64,000 nucleotides of DNA from Oscillospiraceae bacterium (GTDB taxonomy: Bacteria > Bacillota > Clostridia > Oscillospirales > Oscillospiraceae). A program made the translations under genes and the position numbers. The notes beneath the pieces were generated by a model. It saw only the letters and a list, made by a program, of their open reading frames with translations. It did no database searches and was not told where the DNA came from. The stretch is taken from positions 1 to 64,000 of the forward strand of contig JAFQFH010000036.1 of the NCBI GenBank assembly GCA_017398685.1, written 5' to 3'. Shown piece by piece: positions 41,604 to 50,470 of this stretch; the stretch's first letter is position 1; each line of letters opens with the position of its first letter.

Positions 41604-42620
41604 TTATTCACCCTTAAGGTATCTGGCAGTTTCGCGGTCAAAGTCAGATATGTACTCTGCATCCTGCTTTTTGCGAAATTCAGAATAGATTTCGCTGACT
41701 TTTCTGACCGCTGCTTCGTGTGAGATACGTCCCTTGCTGTCCAGTACATTTCTGCGGTTATTATGCAGGAAACGGTCCGTTTCATTGAGCCAGTCCTGCA
41801 TGGACATGAGCTGTTCATCCTCAGCCATCAGCTCCGCATAGTCAATGAACATGGTGACAAGACGGTTAAGCCGGGACAGTTCCTTTTCGTTCAGATAGTT
41901 TTTGGCCACAAGAACATCGCTTTTGAGTATCTTCCCGGCAGGAGCGCCTTTCCATGTGGTCAGACCCATAGTTGGACTATCGAGTGCAGCTCTTTCTGAA
42001 ATAAGTTCAGCCGCAGTCTTTCCGGTAACAGCAAAGTGGAGTTTGTTCTGCACAAAGGAATAAAAGTCTCTCGTGGTATCACTGTTCTTGTCGTAGTCGT
42101 AGCTGCACTGCTCAAATACATCTGTTATCTTCTGATAGGCGCGTCGCTCGCTGGCGCGGATCTCCCGGATGCGCTCAAGGAGCTCATCAAAGTAATCTTT
42201 TCCAAAAGGACGGCCGTTTTTCAGCATATCATCGTTGAGGACAAATCCCTTCTGGATGTACTCTTTCAGCGTTTTTGTGGCCCACTGGCGGAAACGGGTG
42301 GCCTTCTTGGAATTGACTCTGTAGCCCACGGCGATGATGGCATCCAGATTGTAGTGGTCAAGAGTACGGTTGACTGTTCTTGCGCCCTCTTTCCGAACTA
42401 CCGAGAATTTCTCGGTAGTTGCAGCTTGTTCCAGTTCGCCCTCTGCATAGATATTTTTCAGATGCAGGGAAATATTGTCCGACGAACAGTCAAATAATTC
42501 CGCCATTCCACTCTGTGTCAGCCAAAAGGTCTCATCATGAAATACGACATTTATGGATTCTTTCTCCGTGTCATTTTGATACAGCAGGATTTCTCCTCTT
42601 ATGGTCATATCAAATTCCAT
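41604..42620 (-). CDS. RhuM-family protein (virulence RhuM-like)
   Basis: A 338-residue protein of the RhuM family: FWLTQSGMAELFDCSSDNIS, LDHYNLDAIIAVGYRVNSKK, RQWATKTLKEYIQKGFVLND and a C-terminal NRRNVLDSKGRISHEAA segment. The family is widespread on bacterial mobile DNA; its N-terminal part resembles phage-type DNA-binding domains and its role is unknown. The ATG used has AAAGGG six bases upstream. It ends 2 bp before the recombinase start, so the two are transcribed and probably translated together; it might help control the recombinase. Confidence 0.85.
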   Translation of the reverse strand: MEFDMTIRGEILLYQNDTEKESINVVFHDETFWLTQSGMAELFDCSSDNISLHLKNIYAEGELEQAATTEKFSVVRKEGARTVNRTLDHYNLDAIIAVGYRVNSKKATRFRQWATKTLKEYIQKGFVLNDDMLKNGRPFGKDYFDELLERIREIRASERRAYQKITDVFEQCSYDYDKNSDTTRDFYSFVQNKLHFAVTGKTAAELISERAALDSPTMGLTTWKGAPAGKILKSDVLVAKNYLNEKELSRLNRLVTMFIDYAELMAEDEQLMSMQDWLNETDRFLHNNRRNVLDSKGRISHEAAVRKVSEIYSEFRKKQDAEYISDFDRETARYLKGE

Positions 42621-42743
42621 ACGCATCCCTTTCTTCAATTGTTATCTCATACGCATTTCAACTTGCAGATAACATTGTAACACGTGTGTTCAGGCATCTC
42701 AAGTGGGGAAAAAATAAAACTGCGGAAAAATCTTCTGCAGTTT

Positions 42744-42986
42744 TCATTGCTCTGCTAATCTCAGCTTTTTATCACACTTTACCTCAAGCTGAGCACTGCG
42801 GTGCATGTTATAAATCAGCAGGTCCAGAGTTCCCTCGTACAGGTCTTTTTCCCCGGACTCAAACACGGCAACCAGATATTTTTTCTTTTTATATTCTTTA
42901 TAGATGTCTTTCAGACTCTCGCGCAGCTTCTGATCCTTCTTCTCGGCATTGGTCAGCCAGATCTCCACCAGGCCTTTGTCATCCAT
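42744..42986 (-). CDS. small charged protein of mobile elements, unknown function
   Basis: An 80-residue protein, MDDKGLVEIWLTNAEKKDQK, then a Lys-rich helix and YLVAVFESGEKDLYEGTLDLL. Small proteins of this look occur beside recombinase genes on Clostridia elements, but I know no function. GGAG stands nine bases before the ATG; a TTG five codons upstream is less likely. It lies upstream of rhuM and the recombinase on the same strand and could be first in that operon. Confidence 0.65.
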   Translation of the reverse strand: MDDKGLVEIWLTNAEKKDQKLRESLKDIYKEYKKKKYLVAVFESGEKDLYEGTLDLLIYNMHRSAQLEVKCDKKLRLAEQ

Positions 42987-43034
42987 GACATTTATCTCCA
43001 AATATAATCACCATCCTTTGTGGTAATATTTTCC

Positions 43035-43181
43035 TCATTTTTCACAGCTTTTATTCTCAATCAACCCTTTTGCTGCCGCCAAATACTCAGCGGCAGTCCA
43101 AATGAAATAGATTTCACCGTGAAAAGAGATTTCGCTGGTTTTCATAGGCAGGCCGAACGGCGGTCGGCAAGCCCGCTCCAT
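43035..43181 (-). CDS. small protein of unknown function
   Basis: A 48-residue frame (MERACRPPFGLPMKTSEISF, ending in LIENKSCEK) preceded by a strong ribosome binding site (GGAGGT). It lies 48 bp upstream of the previous small gene on the same strand. The FHGEIYFIWTAAEYLAAAKG segment looks protein-like, but no family is recognised. Confidence 0.45.
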   Translation of the reverse strand: MERACRPPFGLPMKTSEISFHGEIYFIWTAAEYLAAAKGLIENKSCEK

Positions 43182-43766
43182 AAGAATTGCACCTCCCTCC
43201 ATGCTTATGGCAGGTCGCTCTGCTCTGTGACGTACAGCCAGTGCAAGTATCATTATCACTCCATACCGTTATGGCCCACAGCTTTGCCAAAGCTGCTTTG
43301 CAGTGTTGGTGTATGTCGCAGGCGCACCCACCGCCCGGCTTATGCATGGGTATCGTATCCGTTTACCCTATTTGGCTTAAATTGCATTTGTCCCTTCACA
43401 CACTAATACGGTTGAGCCTCTGAAATCCGGAAATCATTCGACAAAACTTCTTATAAACAGTCAAAACATTTTATAAAAACACTTTTTTGATAAAGTCCGC
43501 AATGCATAAAGAAACACAGGCAGACACATTGGCGTGTCTGCCTGTGTTTTATGGTATTTATGTATCAGCCTTTTGTTGCTTGGATTCACACGCATGCTTT
43601 TGTAAGCATGTCATCTGCCGCTTAATTTTATATCGCTATCATTGGTGTACGTACACATTTAGAGACAAGACAGCAAAGTAAGACACATCAGGTATTAAAG
43701 GGCTGTTTTTGCAAGTTGCATAAATTTAGAAATCATTATTCTTAAAAAATAACGAAAGATTTTTCG
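43182..43766. other. intergenic stretch between the element's two gene blocks
   Basis: Divergent intergenic region. A cysteine-rich 77-codon minus-strand frame (43114-43347) overlaps the preceding small gene and is not convincing. A strong hairpin lies at 43512-43550 and a small one (AACGAAA against TTTCGTT) at 43751-43767. No RNA gene recognised. Confidence 0.45.
43512..43550. terminator. strong hairpin in the divergent intergenic region
   Basis: Sixteen-bp perfect arms (AAACACAGGCAGACAC) with a 6-nt loop ending in a T run on the plus strand. It insulates the cargo operon from the recombinase end. Confidence 0.75.
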
Positions 43767-43812
43767 TTGACAAATGCGAAAGGATAAAGTATCCTAAACG
43801 CGAAGTTACTTA
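43767..43812 (+). promoter_or_regulatory. promoter of the cargo catabolic operon
   Basis: TTGACA (43767-43772) and TATCCT (43790-43795) are 17 bp apart. Just after it, GAAGTTACTTACT (from 43802) shares AAGTTACT with the palindrome before the element's ROK gene and may be its operator. Confidence 0.65.
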
Positions 43813-43857
43813 CTAATGTTAAGAAAGCTAATCGGAACCGAGATTGTGGAGAGAAAG

Positions 43858-45132
43858 ATGTTCACAAAAGACAGCGAAAAAAAATACATCAATATTCTTA
43901 AAGAGGAGCTATTACTGGCAACCGGCTGTACGGAACCCATTTCTATCGCCTATTGTGCAGCCATCCTCAAAGATGTACTGGGCGAACAGCCTGAGAAAAT
44001 AGTTGCCAAAGTAAGCGGCAACATCCTGAAAAATGTGAAGAGCGTTGTTGTCCCCAACACTGGAGGCCTGAAGGGCCTGCTCGCCGCCATATCAGCCGGA
44101 ATAGTGGCCGGTTGTGCTGATGCAGGACTGCAGGTCATAGCCTCTGTGCCGGTGGAAAAATACCCAGAGATAAAAGCGTATATGCAGGATACAGATTTCA
44201 GCATCGAATGTCCGGAAGATGCAAAAATGCTGGATATCTTCCTATACGGCTACAGCGGGAATAACTCTGCGGCAGTCAGGATTGCCAACAGTCATTCAAA
44301 CGTCATATACATTGAAAAAAACGGCGAAGCAATCAAAAATCTGCCTCTGATTGATTCTCCGGAAGATAATCTGACTGACAAGACCGTCCTTAACGTGAAA
44401 GACATAGTGGAATTTGCAAACAACGTGGATCTGGCCGAGGTGTCTGCCCTGCTGGATAATCAGGCGAAATGCAATACCGCCATCGCGGAGGAGGGTTTGT
44501 CCGGGGATTGGGGCGCCGGTATAGGAAAGCTGATTTTTTCCAACAATGAAAAGAGCGTAAAAAACACCGCCAAAGCTTATGCGGCGGCAGCCTCAGATGC
44601 AAGAATGAGCGGCTGCGAGATGCCGGTGGTCATTGTCTCCGGCAGCGGCAATCAGGGAATAACCGCCTCTATGCCGGTAGTGCAGTATGCTTTGAGTCTT
44701 GGTGTCACAAAGGAAAAACTCTATCGCGCACTGCTTGTTTCCAATCTGGTCACCATTCACCAGAAGACCGGCATTGGCAGACTTTCTGCATACTGCGGGG
44801 CCGTCAGTGCAGGTTGTGGAGCAGGAGCCGGAATCGCTTATCTGCACGATGCCGGTTACGAAGGAATAGCCGGAACAATAAATAACGCAGTTGCCATTCT
44901 GTCAGGGATGATCTGCGACGGTGCCAAGCCCTCCTGCGCGGCCAAAATAGCATCGGCCGTTGAGGCCGGAATACTGGGATACGAAATGTATCTTAACAAC
45001 CATAGCTTCAGCGCCGGAGATGGGATCGTCGGTGCGGATGTGGAAAAAACCATTGAAAATGTGGGCGTTCTGGCCCGTAACGGAATGCGTACAACTGACA
45101 GAACAATCCTTGAAATAATGACCAGACAATAA
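43858..45132 (+). CDS. L-cysteine desulfidase-like (CyuA/UPF0597, serine-dehydratase-alpha fold)
   Basis: A 424-residue iron-sulfur lyase of the CyuA/YhaM family, which splits L-cysteine to pyruvate, sulfide and ammonia. Visible marks are LLLATGCTEPISIAYCAA, SGSGNQGI, SAYCGAVSAGCGAGAGI and MICDGAKPSCAAK, supplying the Cys residues for the [4Fe-4S] cluster. The internal ATG with GGAG upstream is chosen; an earlier ATG lies within the leader. First gene of the cargo operon. A related beta-elimination substrate such as serine or a cysteine conjugate is possible. Confidence 0.8.
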   Translation: MFTKDSEKKYINILKEELLLATGCTEPISIAYCAAILKDVLGEQPEKIVAKVSGNILKNVKSVVVPNTGGLKGLLAAISAGIVAGCADAGLQVIASVPVEKYPEIKAYMQDTDFSIECPEDAKMLDIFLYGYSGNNSAAVRIANSHSNVIYIEKNGEAIKNLPLIDSPEDNLTDKTVLNVKDIVEFANNVDLAEVSALLDNQAKCNTAIAEEGLSGDWGAGIGKLIFSNNEKSVKNTAKAYAAAASDARMSGCEMPVVIVSGSGNQGITASMPVVQYALSLGVTKEKLYRALLVSNLVTIHQKTGIGRLSAYCGAVSAGCGAGAGIAYLHDAGYEGIAGTINNAVAILSGMICDGAKPSCAAKIASAVEAGILGYEMYLNNHSFSAGDGIVGADVEKTIENVGVLARNGMRTTDRTILEIMTRQ

Positions 45133-45154
45133 CATCATAAAACTGGAGGGAATT

Positions 45155-46234
45155 ATGGAAAAGAAAGTAATCCGCATAGGAGTAATAGGCACAGGACTTA
45201 TTTTCAACCGCCATTTTGCCGGGATAAAAAACAGTCCTGATGCCGAAGTCACTGCAATATGTGATAACAACGTAAAGGCACTGGAAGAGAAGGCAGCACT
45301 GGCGGGCATCCCCATGAGCCAGACCTTCACCAACTATATAGATCTGCTCGATTGCGGCTATATTGATGCAGTGCTTATCGCCACCCCTAACTCCACCCAC
45401 GTTGAAATTGCGCTGGAAGCCATCAAGAGAGGACTTCCCTTCGCAATGGAAAAGCCAGTGGGCATGAACGTTGAAGAGGTGCAGAAGCTCTACGACGTAG
45501 TAGAGGAGAAGAAAATCAAAAACATTGTTCTTTTCTTCTATCGTTCAAAGGCTTCCGCCCGCTATGCAAGAAAGATCATAGAAAACGGAGATATCGGCGA
45601 GATCCACCATGTCTACACCGAGTATTATCAGGACTATAACCTTCGCCCCTTCTCCCTCCCCACTTTCTGGCGCTTTGACAAGAAAATTGCCGGAGGCGGT
45701 GTGGTTTATGACCTGAGCAGCCATATGTTTGACCTTGTCACCTTCATTACCGGCCTTGAATATGAAAAAGTATGTGCTGTCAATAATAACATAATCAAGA
45801 TGCGCCCCGACCCCGAAACCAAACAGATGCGGGAGGTTACCACTGAGGATTACAGCCATGTATTGGCCCAGTTTAAATCCGGCGCCTCCGGTGCTTTCCT
45901 GGTGAGCAAGTGCTGCATGGGTCGAAAGAACTATCAGCGCATCCAGATATATGGCAGCAAGGGCGTGATCATTTATTCCCTCACCGACCAGAACCTTGAG
46001 GATACTATAGAGGTGTGCATCGGCAGCCCCTATACCGAAAGCTACAATTACACGAAACTCAATATACCCGCAGAGTTCAAAAATGAGCAGATGCAGTCCT
46101 TCTTTGACATTATGAACGACTGCTCTGACGGTCTTGCCGCCACTCTTGTTGACGGTCTGAAGTCTCAGAAGCTCATTGAAAGAGTTTATGAGTCCGCAGA
46201 AAAGATGCAGTGGGTAGACGTTTCCGATATATGA
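45155..46234 (+). CDS. Gfo/Idh/MocA-family oxidoreductase
   Basis: A 359-residue NAD(P)-dependent dehydrogenase: Rossmann start IRIGVIGTGLIFNRHF, the ATPNSTHVE segment and EKPVGMNVEE with the catalytic Lys, then a C-terminal GGGVVYDLSSHMFDLVTF block with the usual Asp/His. Members oxidise sugars or cyclitols, and some start glycoside cleavage through 3-keto intermediates. GGAGG precedes the ATG; 22 bp after the desulfidase gene. Substrate unknown. Confidence 0.88.
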   Translation: MEKKVIRIGVIGTGLIFNRHFAGIKNSPDAEVTAICDNNVKALEEKAALAGIPMSQTFTNYIDLLDCGYIDAVLIATPNSTHVEIALEAIKRGLPFAMEKPVGMNVEEVQKLYDVVEEKKIKNIVLFFYRSKASARYARKIIENGDIGEIHHVYTEYYQDYNLRPFSLPTFWRFDKKIAGGGVVYDLSSHMFDLVTFITGLEYEKVCAVNNNIIKMRPDPETKQMREVTTEDYSHVLAQFKSGASGAFLVSKCCMGRKNYQRIQIYGSKGVIIYSLTDQNLEDTIEVCIGSPYTESYNYTKLNIPAEFKNEQMQSFFDIMNDCSDGLAATLVDGLKSQKLIERVYESAEKMQWVDVSDI

Positions 46235-46244
46235 GGTGTACTGA

Positions 46245-46529
46245 ATGATAGGATTTCCAACTCAATTTAAAACCAAACAGGATTATCTTAATGCATACGA
46301 GTACGTGGTAAACGGCGGAGAGGGCAAAAATCTTCTTGCCGCCAGACTCAGATGGCTTAAGGAAACCACCACAGCACAGGGGCTTAAGGCCTCCAGCTGG
46401 AGCAAAAGAGCTGAAAAGCAGCAGCAGTACGATTATGAGCCGGTAGTTGATGTGAACTGCGAGATGCTCAGACTGGGCTTCAGCGTAGATGAAATCAACG
46501 AGCTGATCGGAGGGCTGGAACATGTTTGA
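46245..46529 (+). CDS. small conserved-looking protein, unknown function
   Basis: A 94-residue basic, helical protein (MIGFPTQFKTKQDYLNAYEY ... LRLGFSVDEINELIGGLEHV). It starts 10 bp after the oxidoreductase gene and overlaps the next gene by 8 bp, so it is translationally coupled to the C-type-lectin-fold protein and may be its partner or chaperone. No family recognised. Confidence 0.65.
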   Translation: MIGFPTQFKTKQDYLNAYEYVVNGGEGKNLLAARLRWLKETTTAQGLKASSWSKRAEKQQQYDYEPVVDVNCEMLRLGFSVDEINELIGGLEHV

Positions 46530-47706
46530 GATAATTGAAAAAACAAACAGAGCAGAGATGTTCAGCTCCTACAGCTGCATGGGAAGTCAGTTTATAGAAA
46601 AGCTCAACCCCTTTTCCTATGAAAAGAATCTTATAAAAATTTCTCCGGACTGCAGTTTTTCCATATACACAGGCGACTGCTGCTATGTTCTGAAAAACTC
46701 CAGCGCTCTCATTTTTGATCCTCTGGAGTATCTGGACTGCGGAGACAGCTACAAGTTCGGCGAGGACTACTTCATTTACCTCGGCCTTGTAGACGAAAAA
46801 GCCAAAATAATCGTGTCTCTCAACGCCACCTATCCCAATGGCATGCGTCCTGAAAACACCAGAAAGATCGGCGGCTTCCACTACGGCTCTATCCGCAAGG
46901 TCAGTGATGACGGTCTCTGGGTGCCAGTAGACTCCAACGGTGTCAAATTCGGCAGCACCGGCATCAAGTGGCAGGACAATGTCACAGAGGGCATAGTCCC
47001 CAACTCTGTCTGGGATCTCAAAAACCGCCCCAAGACCCTTTTCGGCGGTCTTGTAAAGGTTGGCGGAATATGGGTCTCCATATATCAGGCCAGCAAGAGA
47101 ACCAATTTTACCTTCATGGAAGGCGAAAATCTCACCCACGTAGCGGAAGGCATGCTGCAAAGCTGCTATGGCCAGTATCCGGTCAGCGGCATAGACGGCC
47201 TTTGCCAGTACAATTTCTCCGAGCTTGCCGCCCGCGCCGGAATGCGCCTTATGAGCTACAGTGAGTGGCAGGCCGCGGCATACGGTGCCCCTCAGGGAGA
47301 GGCAGACGCAAATGTCTACGGCTGGTGCGACGAGACAAACAAGGTCCGTGCCAGAACCGGTTGCAGCGTAAACCTTGAAACCGGCCTGCACGATGCCGAA
47401 AAGGGTGCCAAGCCCTACGCCATCAGCGCAATGAACGTGGTAGATACCACCGGCAATGTCTGGGAGTGGTTGGGAGAGTATTCCAACAGACACGATGCTC
47501 CCGAAGGCGAATGGGGCTATTACGATCAGCTGGGTCCTGGTATGGGACAGATCTACGGTTGGAAGACCGACAGCTTTTCCGCCTTTGCCGCAGGTGGGCA
47601 CTGGCACCGCGGCATCTACTGCGGTCCCCGCGCCATCAACCCCGATGACCAGCCCTGGAAGGTAAACGTACACATAGGCACCCGCCTTGCCTGCGACAGC
47701 CTCTGA
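46522..47706 (+). CDS. formylglycine-generating-enzyme/C-type-lectin-fold protein, tropism-determinant-like
   Basis: A 394-residue protein. The C-terminal ~200 residues show the FGE/CLec fold pattern: LMSYSEWQAAAYG, VVDTTGNVWEWLGEYS and a final GGHWHRGIYCG ... IGTRLACD. The middle has ENTRKIGGFHYGSIRK. This layout is like phage major-tropism-determinant proteins and other diversity-generating-retroelement targets as well as sulfatase-modifying-factor relatives. No reverse transcriptase or template repeat is present here. In this operon it may be an enzyme or a binding protein. The start overlaps the upstream gene. Confidence 0.65.
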   Translation: MFEIIEKTNRAEMFSSYSCMGSQFIEKLNPFSYEKNLIKISPDCSFSIYTGDCCYVLKNSSALIFDPLEYLDCGDSYKFGEDYFIYLGLVDEKAKIIVSLNATYPNGMRPENTRKIGGFHYGSIRKVSDDGLWVPVDSNGVKFGSTGIKWQDNVTEGIVPNSVWDLKNRPKTLFGGLVKVGGIWVSIYQASKRTNFTFMEGENLTHVAEGMLQSCYGQYPVSGIDGLCQYNFSELAARAGMRLMSYSEWQAAAYGAPQGEADANVYGWCDETNKVRARTGCSVNLETGLHDAEKGAKPYAISAMNVVDTTGNVWEWLGEYSNRHDAPEGEWGYYDQLGPGMGQIYGWKTDSFSAFAAGGHWHRGIYCGPRAINPDDQPWKVNVHIGTRLACDSL

Positions 47707-47789
47707 GCTCCGCTGAATAGAAATTAAAGCATATGCTTTGAGAGTCGGCGTGTGCTTTAAAATAAAAAAATATAAAAAAGGAGAAACAA

Positions 47790-49412
47790 ATGAAGAAGAG
47801 AAGTCTCGCATTGCTGCTGGCAATTGTGATGTTCGCTACTGTTTTCACCGGGTGCGGCAGCCCCAAGAGCGAACCCGCAGCTCCCGAAGCAGCCAAGACC
47901 GAAGAGGCAGCCAAGGCTGAGCCTGCTGTCAAGGAAGAACCTGCTGCACCGGCAAAAAATGAGCTGGTCGTAGTAACCTCCTCCGAGCCCGTTTATTTCA
48001 ACAACCTTTGCTACAGCATGACCAACCTGCCTGACACCATGGTATACAGCCAGGTTTATGACCCCCTGTTCTATAAGGACTGGGCCGACGGCGGCGCAGT
48101 CAAGGGCTATCTGGCTGAGAGCTATGAGATCAGCGAGGATGGCAAGCACATCAGCGTAAAGCTCCGCGATAACATCTACTTCCACAATGGTGACAAGCTC
48201 ACCTCCGAAGACGTTAAGTTCACCTTTGATGAGATGGCACAGAGAACTCTGGGTATTGCCCTTCTCATCAACTGGGAGAGCGTTGAGATCGTTGACGAGC
48301 TCAACCTGGTGTTCCACCTGACTGCTCCCTACGGCGCTATCATGAACGCACTGTGCAGCCGTCTCGGCTACATCTCCAGCAAGGAATACTGGGAAGAAGT
48401 CGGTGGCTTTGAGGGCTACAACGCAGCTCCTGTCGGCACCGGCCCCTACAAGTTCGTCAGCGCTATCTCCGGCGATGAAGTTTCCCTGGTAAGAAATGAC
48501 GAGTACTGGAACGGCAAGGCCGCTTTCGAGACTGTCAAGATCAAGACTGTTGCCGACGTTAACACTGCAGTTCTGGCAGTTGAGAGCGGCGACGCAGATG
48601 TAGCACTGAACCTGCCTCTTGAGTCTCTGGTCAACGTCAAGAATCCCGATGTTGAGTGGGCATACGACCTGAGCTTCGAGTGCGGCTACATGCAGTGGAA
48701 CTTCCTGCCTGAGAGCTGGGTCGCCAACGACACCAACTTCAGAAAGGCCGTCCAGTACGGCATTGACAAGGAAGCCATCAACCAGGCTGTATTCTACGGC
48801 ATGACAAATACCCCCGACATCCTCGGTGACGAGACCTGGACCGGCAGACCCGCAGCCGGCACCTACGACAGCTACAGCTACGATCTGGAAAAGGCCAAGG
48901 AGTATCTGGCAGCTTCCAACTATGATGGACGCGAGTTCGTCGTTTACACCTGGGCCGCAACTAACCTTGAGAAGGCCGCACAGGTTATGCAGGCAAGCCT
49001 GCAGCAGGTCGGCATCAACATGAAGATCGTTGCTGTTGACAGAGCTTCCTTCTGGGATGTCTGCAGAAATACCAATGACTGGGATGCCTGCATCCATTGC
49101 CTCGGCGCATCCTCTCTGGATATGGACGCATACAACCACTTCATGACCACCATGTATCCCCAGTACTTCAACGCAAATCAGGTTGTTCCCTACGGCACTG
49201 AGCTTAACGATCTGGTCCTCGCAGGCAGACTTGAGCCCAACTACGAGAAGCGCCTTGAGATCTACACCGAGCTGGTCAACTACATCAACAACGAAGCCAT
49301 CTCCATTCCTCTCTATCAGGAGATCAACACTGCACTGTTCCGCACCGGTATGAAGGGCGTACAGGCAGACAGAGCCGTTCCCATCAACCGCTTCTTCGAG
49401 TACACTTACTAA
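47790..49412 (+). CDS. peptide/nickel-type ABC importer, substrate-binding lipoprotein (family 5)
   Basis: A 540-residue DppA/OppA-like lipoprotein: signal peptide with lipobox VFTGC (Cys at 23), a Glu/Ala/Pro/Lys-rich linker (~25-58), then the binding domain (GYLAESYEISEDGKHISVKL, RNDEYWNGKAAFETVKIKTV). Family 5 proteins bind peptides, opines, nickel chelates or glycosides. It heads the five-gene transporter inside the cargo operon, so its ligand is probably the compound degraded by the flanking enzymes. GGAG precedes the ATG. Confidence 0.9.
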   Translation: MKKRSLALLLAIVMFATVFTGCGSPKSEPAAPEAAKTEEAAKAEPAVKEEPAAPAKNELVVVTSSEPVYFNNLCYSMTNLPDTMVYSQVYDPLFYKDWADGGAVKGYLAESYEISEDGKHISVKLRDNIYFHNGDKLTSEDVKFTFDEMAQRTLGIALLINWESVEIVDELNLVFHLTAPYGAIMNALCSRLGYISSKEYWEEVGGFEGYNAAPVGTGPYKFVSAISGDEVSLVRNDEYWNGKAAFETVKIKTVADVNTAVLAVESGDADVALNLPLESLVNVKNPDVEWAYDLSFECGYMQWNFLPESWVANDTNFRKAVQYGIDKEAINQAVFYGMTNTPDILGDETWTGRPAAGTYDSYSYDLEKAKEYLAASNYDGREFVVYTWAATNLEKAAQVMQASLQQVGINMKIVAVDRASFWDVCRNTNDWDACIHCLGASSLDMDAYNHFMTTMYPQYFNANQVVPYGTELNDLVLAGRLEPNYEKRLEIYTELVNYINNEAISIPLYQEINTALFRTGMKGVQADRAVPINRFFEYTY

Positions 49413-49505
49413 TATTTTTCCCTGGTGAAAGTTTGGGGGCAGGATTACTGTCCTGCTCCCAGCTTTCGCTTTACCGATGAATCCTGCGAATTGTGAGGTT
49501 TTCCA

Positions 49506-50435
49506 ATGTTAAAATATATAGCCAAACGATTGTTGCTGATTATTCCGGTGGTAATAGGCATTACCCTTTTTATTTATCTTCTTCTGGATCTTGCTCCGGG
49601 TGATCCTATTGCCATTATTCTGGGTCCGGATGCATCTCCCGAACAGATCAGTCAGCTTACCGCAGAACTGGGACTGGATAAGAACGTGTTTGTGCGGTAT
49701 CTGAATTTTATGTCTGACGCAATCAAAGGAGATTTGGGCACTTCGTGGATGACGTCAAAACCGGTGGCTGATGAATTTTTACAGCGTCTCCCCAACACCC
49801 TTGCTCTGGCCTTCAGCGCACTGGCTATGACGATCGTTTTCGGTCTTACTTTCGGAACTATTGCCGCCGTCTGGCAGAACACTGCCATTGATGGCTTTAC
49901 GCTTATACTGGCACTGCTTTTCGCCAGTATGCCTACCTTCTGGTTCGGTCTGATGCTGCAGATAATATTCGCCCTTAATCTCGGCTGGCTGCCGGCAATG
50001 GGTGTGGGCACAATAAAGCATATTATTCTACCGGCAACTGCGCTGAGCCTGGGTACTATCGCTTCACAGATACGCCTTACCCGCTCCAGCATACTGGACG
50101 TAATCAACATGAACTATGTCAGAACCGCCCGCGCGAAGGGTGCTGGTGGCTTCAGAACCGTTTTCTCTCACGTTATCAGAAACGCTCTCATGCCCGTGGT
50201 TACAAACTGGGGTCTGACATTTGCGACCGCATTCGGCGGAACCATTATTTCAGAAACTGTATTCTCCATCCCGGGGATATCCTCCTATCTCATAAACGCA
50301 GTCAAGGTCAGAGACATTCCGGTGGTTATGGGTACGGTTATCATAGTGTCCATAATCGTGGCGGTGATAAACCTTATCATAGATATTATCTATGCGGTAA
50401 TCGATCCGAGAGTAAAGCTCGGATACATGTCATGA
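49506..50435 (+). CDS. peptide-type ABC importer permease (DppB/OppB-like)
   Basis: A 309-residue permease with six spans; typical MLKYIAKRLLLIIPVVIGIT start and the EAA-like loop (YVRTARAKGAGGFRTVFSHV). It forms the channel with the next gene product. Located 93 bp after the binding protein gene. Confidence 0.92.
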   Translation: MLKYIAKRLLLIIPVVIGITLFIYLLLDLAPGDPIAIILGPDASPEQISQLTAELGLDKNVFVRYLNFMSDAIKGDLGTSWMTSKPVADEFLQRLPNTLALAFSALAMTIVFGLTFGTIAAVWQNTAIDGFTLILALLFASMPTFWFGLMLQIIFALNLGWLPAMGVGTIKHIILPATALSLGTIASQIRLTRSSILDVINMNYVRTARAKGAGGFRTVFSHVIRNALMPVVTNWGLTFATAFGGTIISETVFSIPGISSYLINAVKVRDIPVVMGTVIIVSIIVAVINLIIDIIYAVIDPRVKLGYMS

Positions 50436-50470
50436 GTTTTGAAAAATTACGGTGTTAAGAAGATAGTATT

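Noticed and set aside
43114..43347. Cysteine-rich 77-codon minus-strand frame
   Set aside because: It overlaps a small frame with a better ribosome binding site and shows no regular CxxC spacing or family match.
46522..47706. A diversity-generating retroelement around the lectin-fold protein
   Set aside because: No reverse transcriptase and no template repeat resembling the 3' end of the gene could be seen in the window.
46495..49139. Two long minus-strand frames (442 and 460 codons) over the lectin-fold and binding-protein genes
   Set aside because: Both are Val/Gly/Ala-rich reflections of plus-strand genes with good ribosome binding sites and family motifs.
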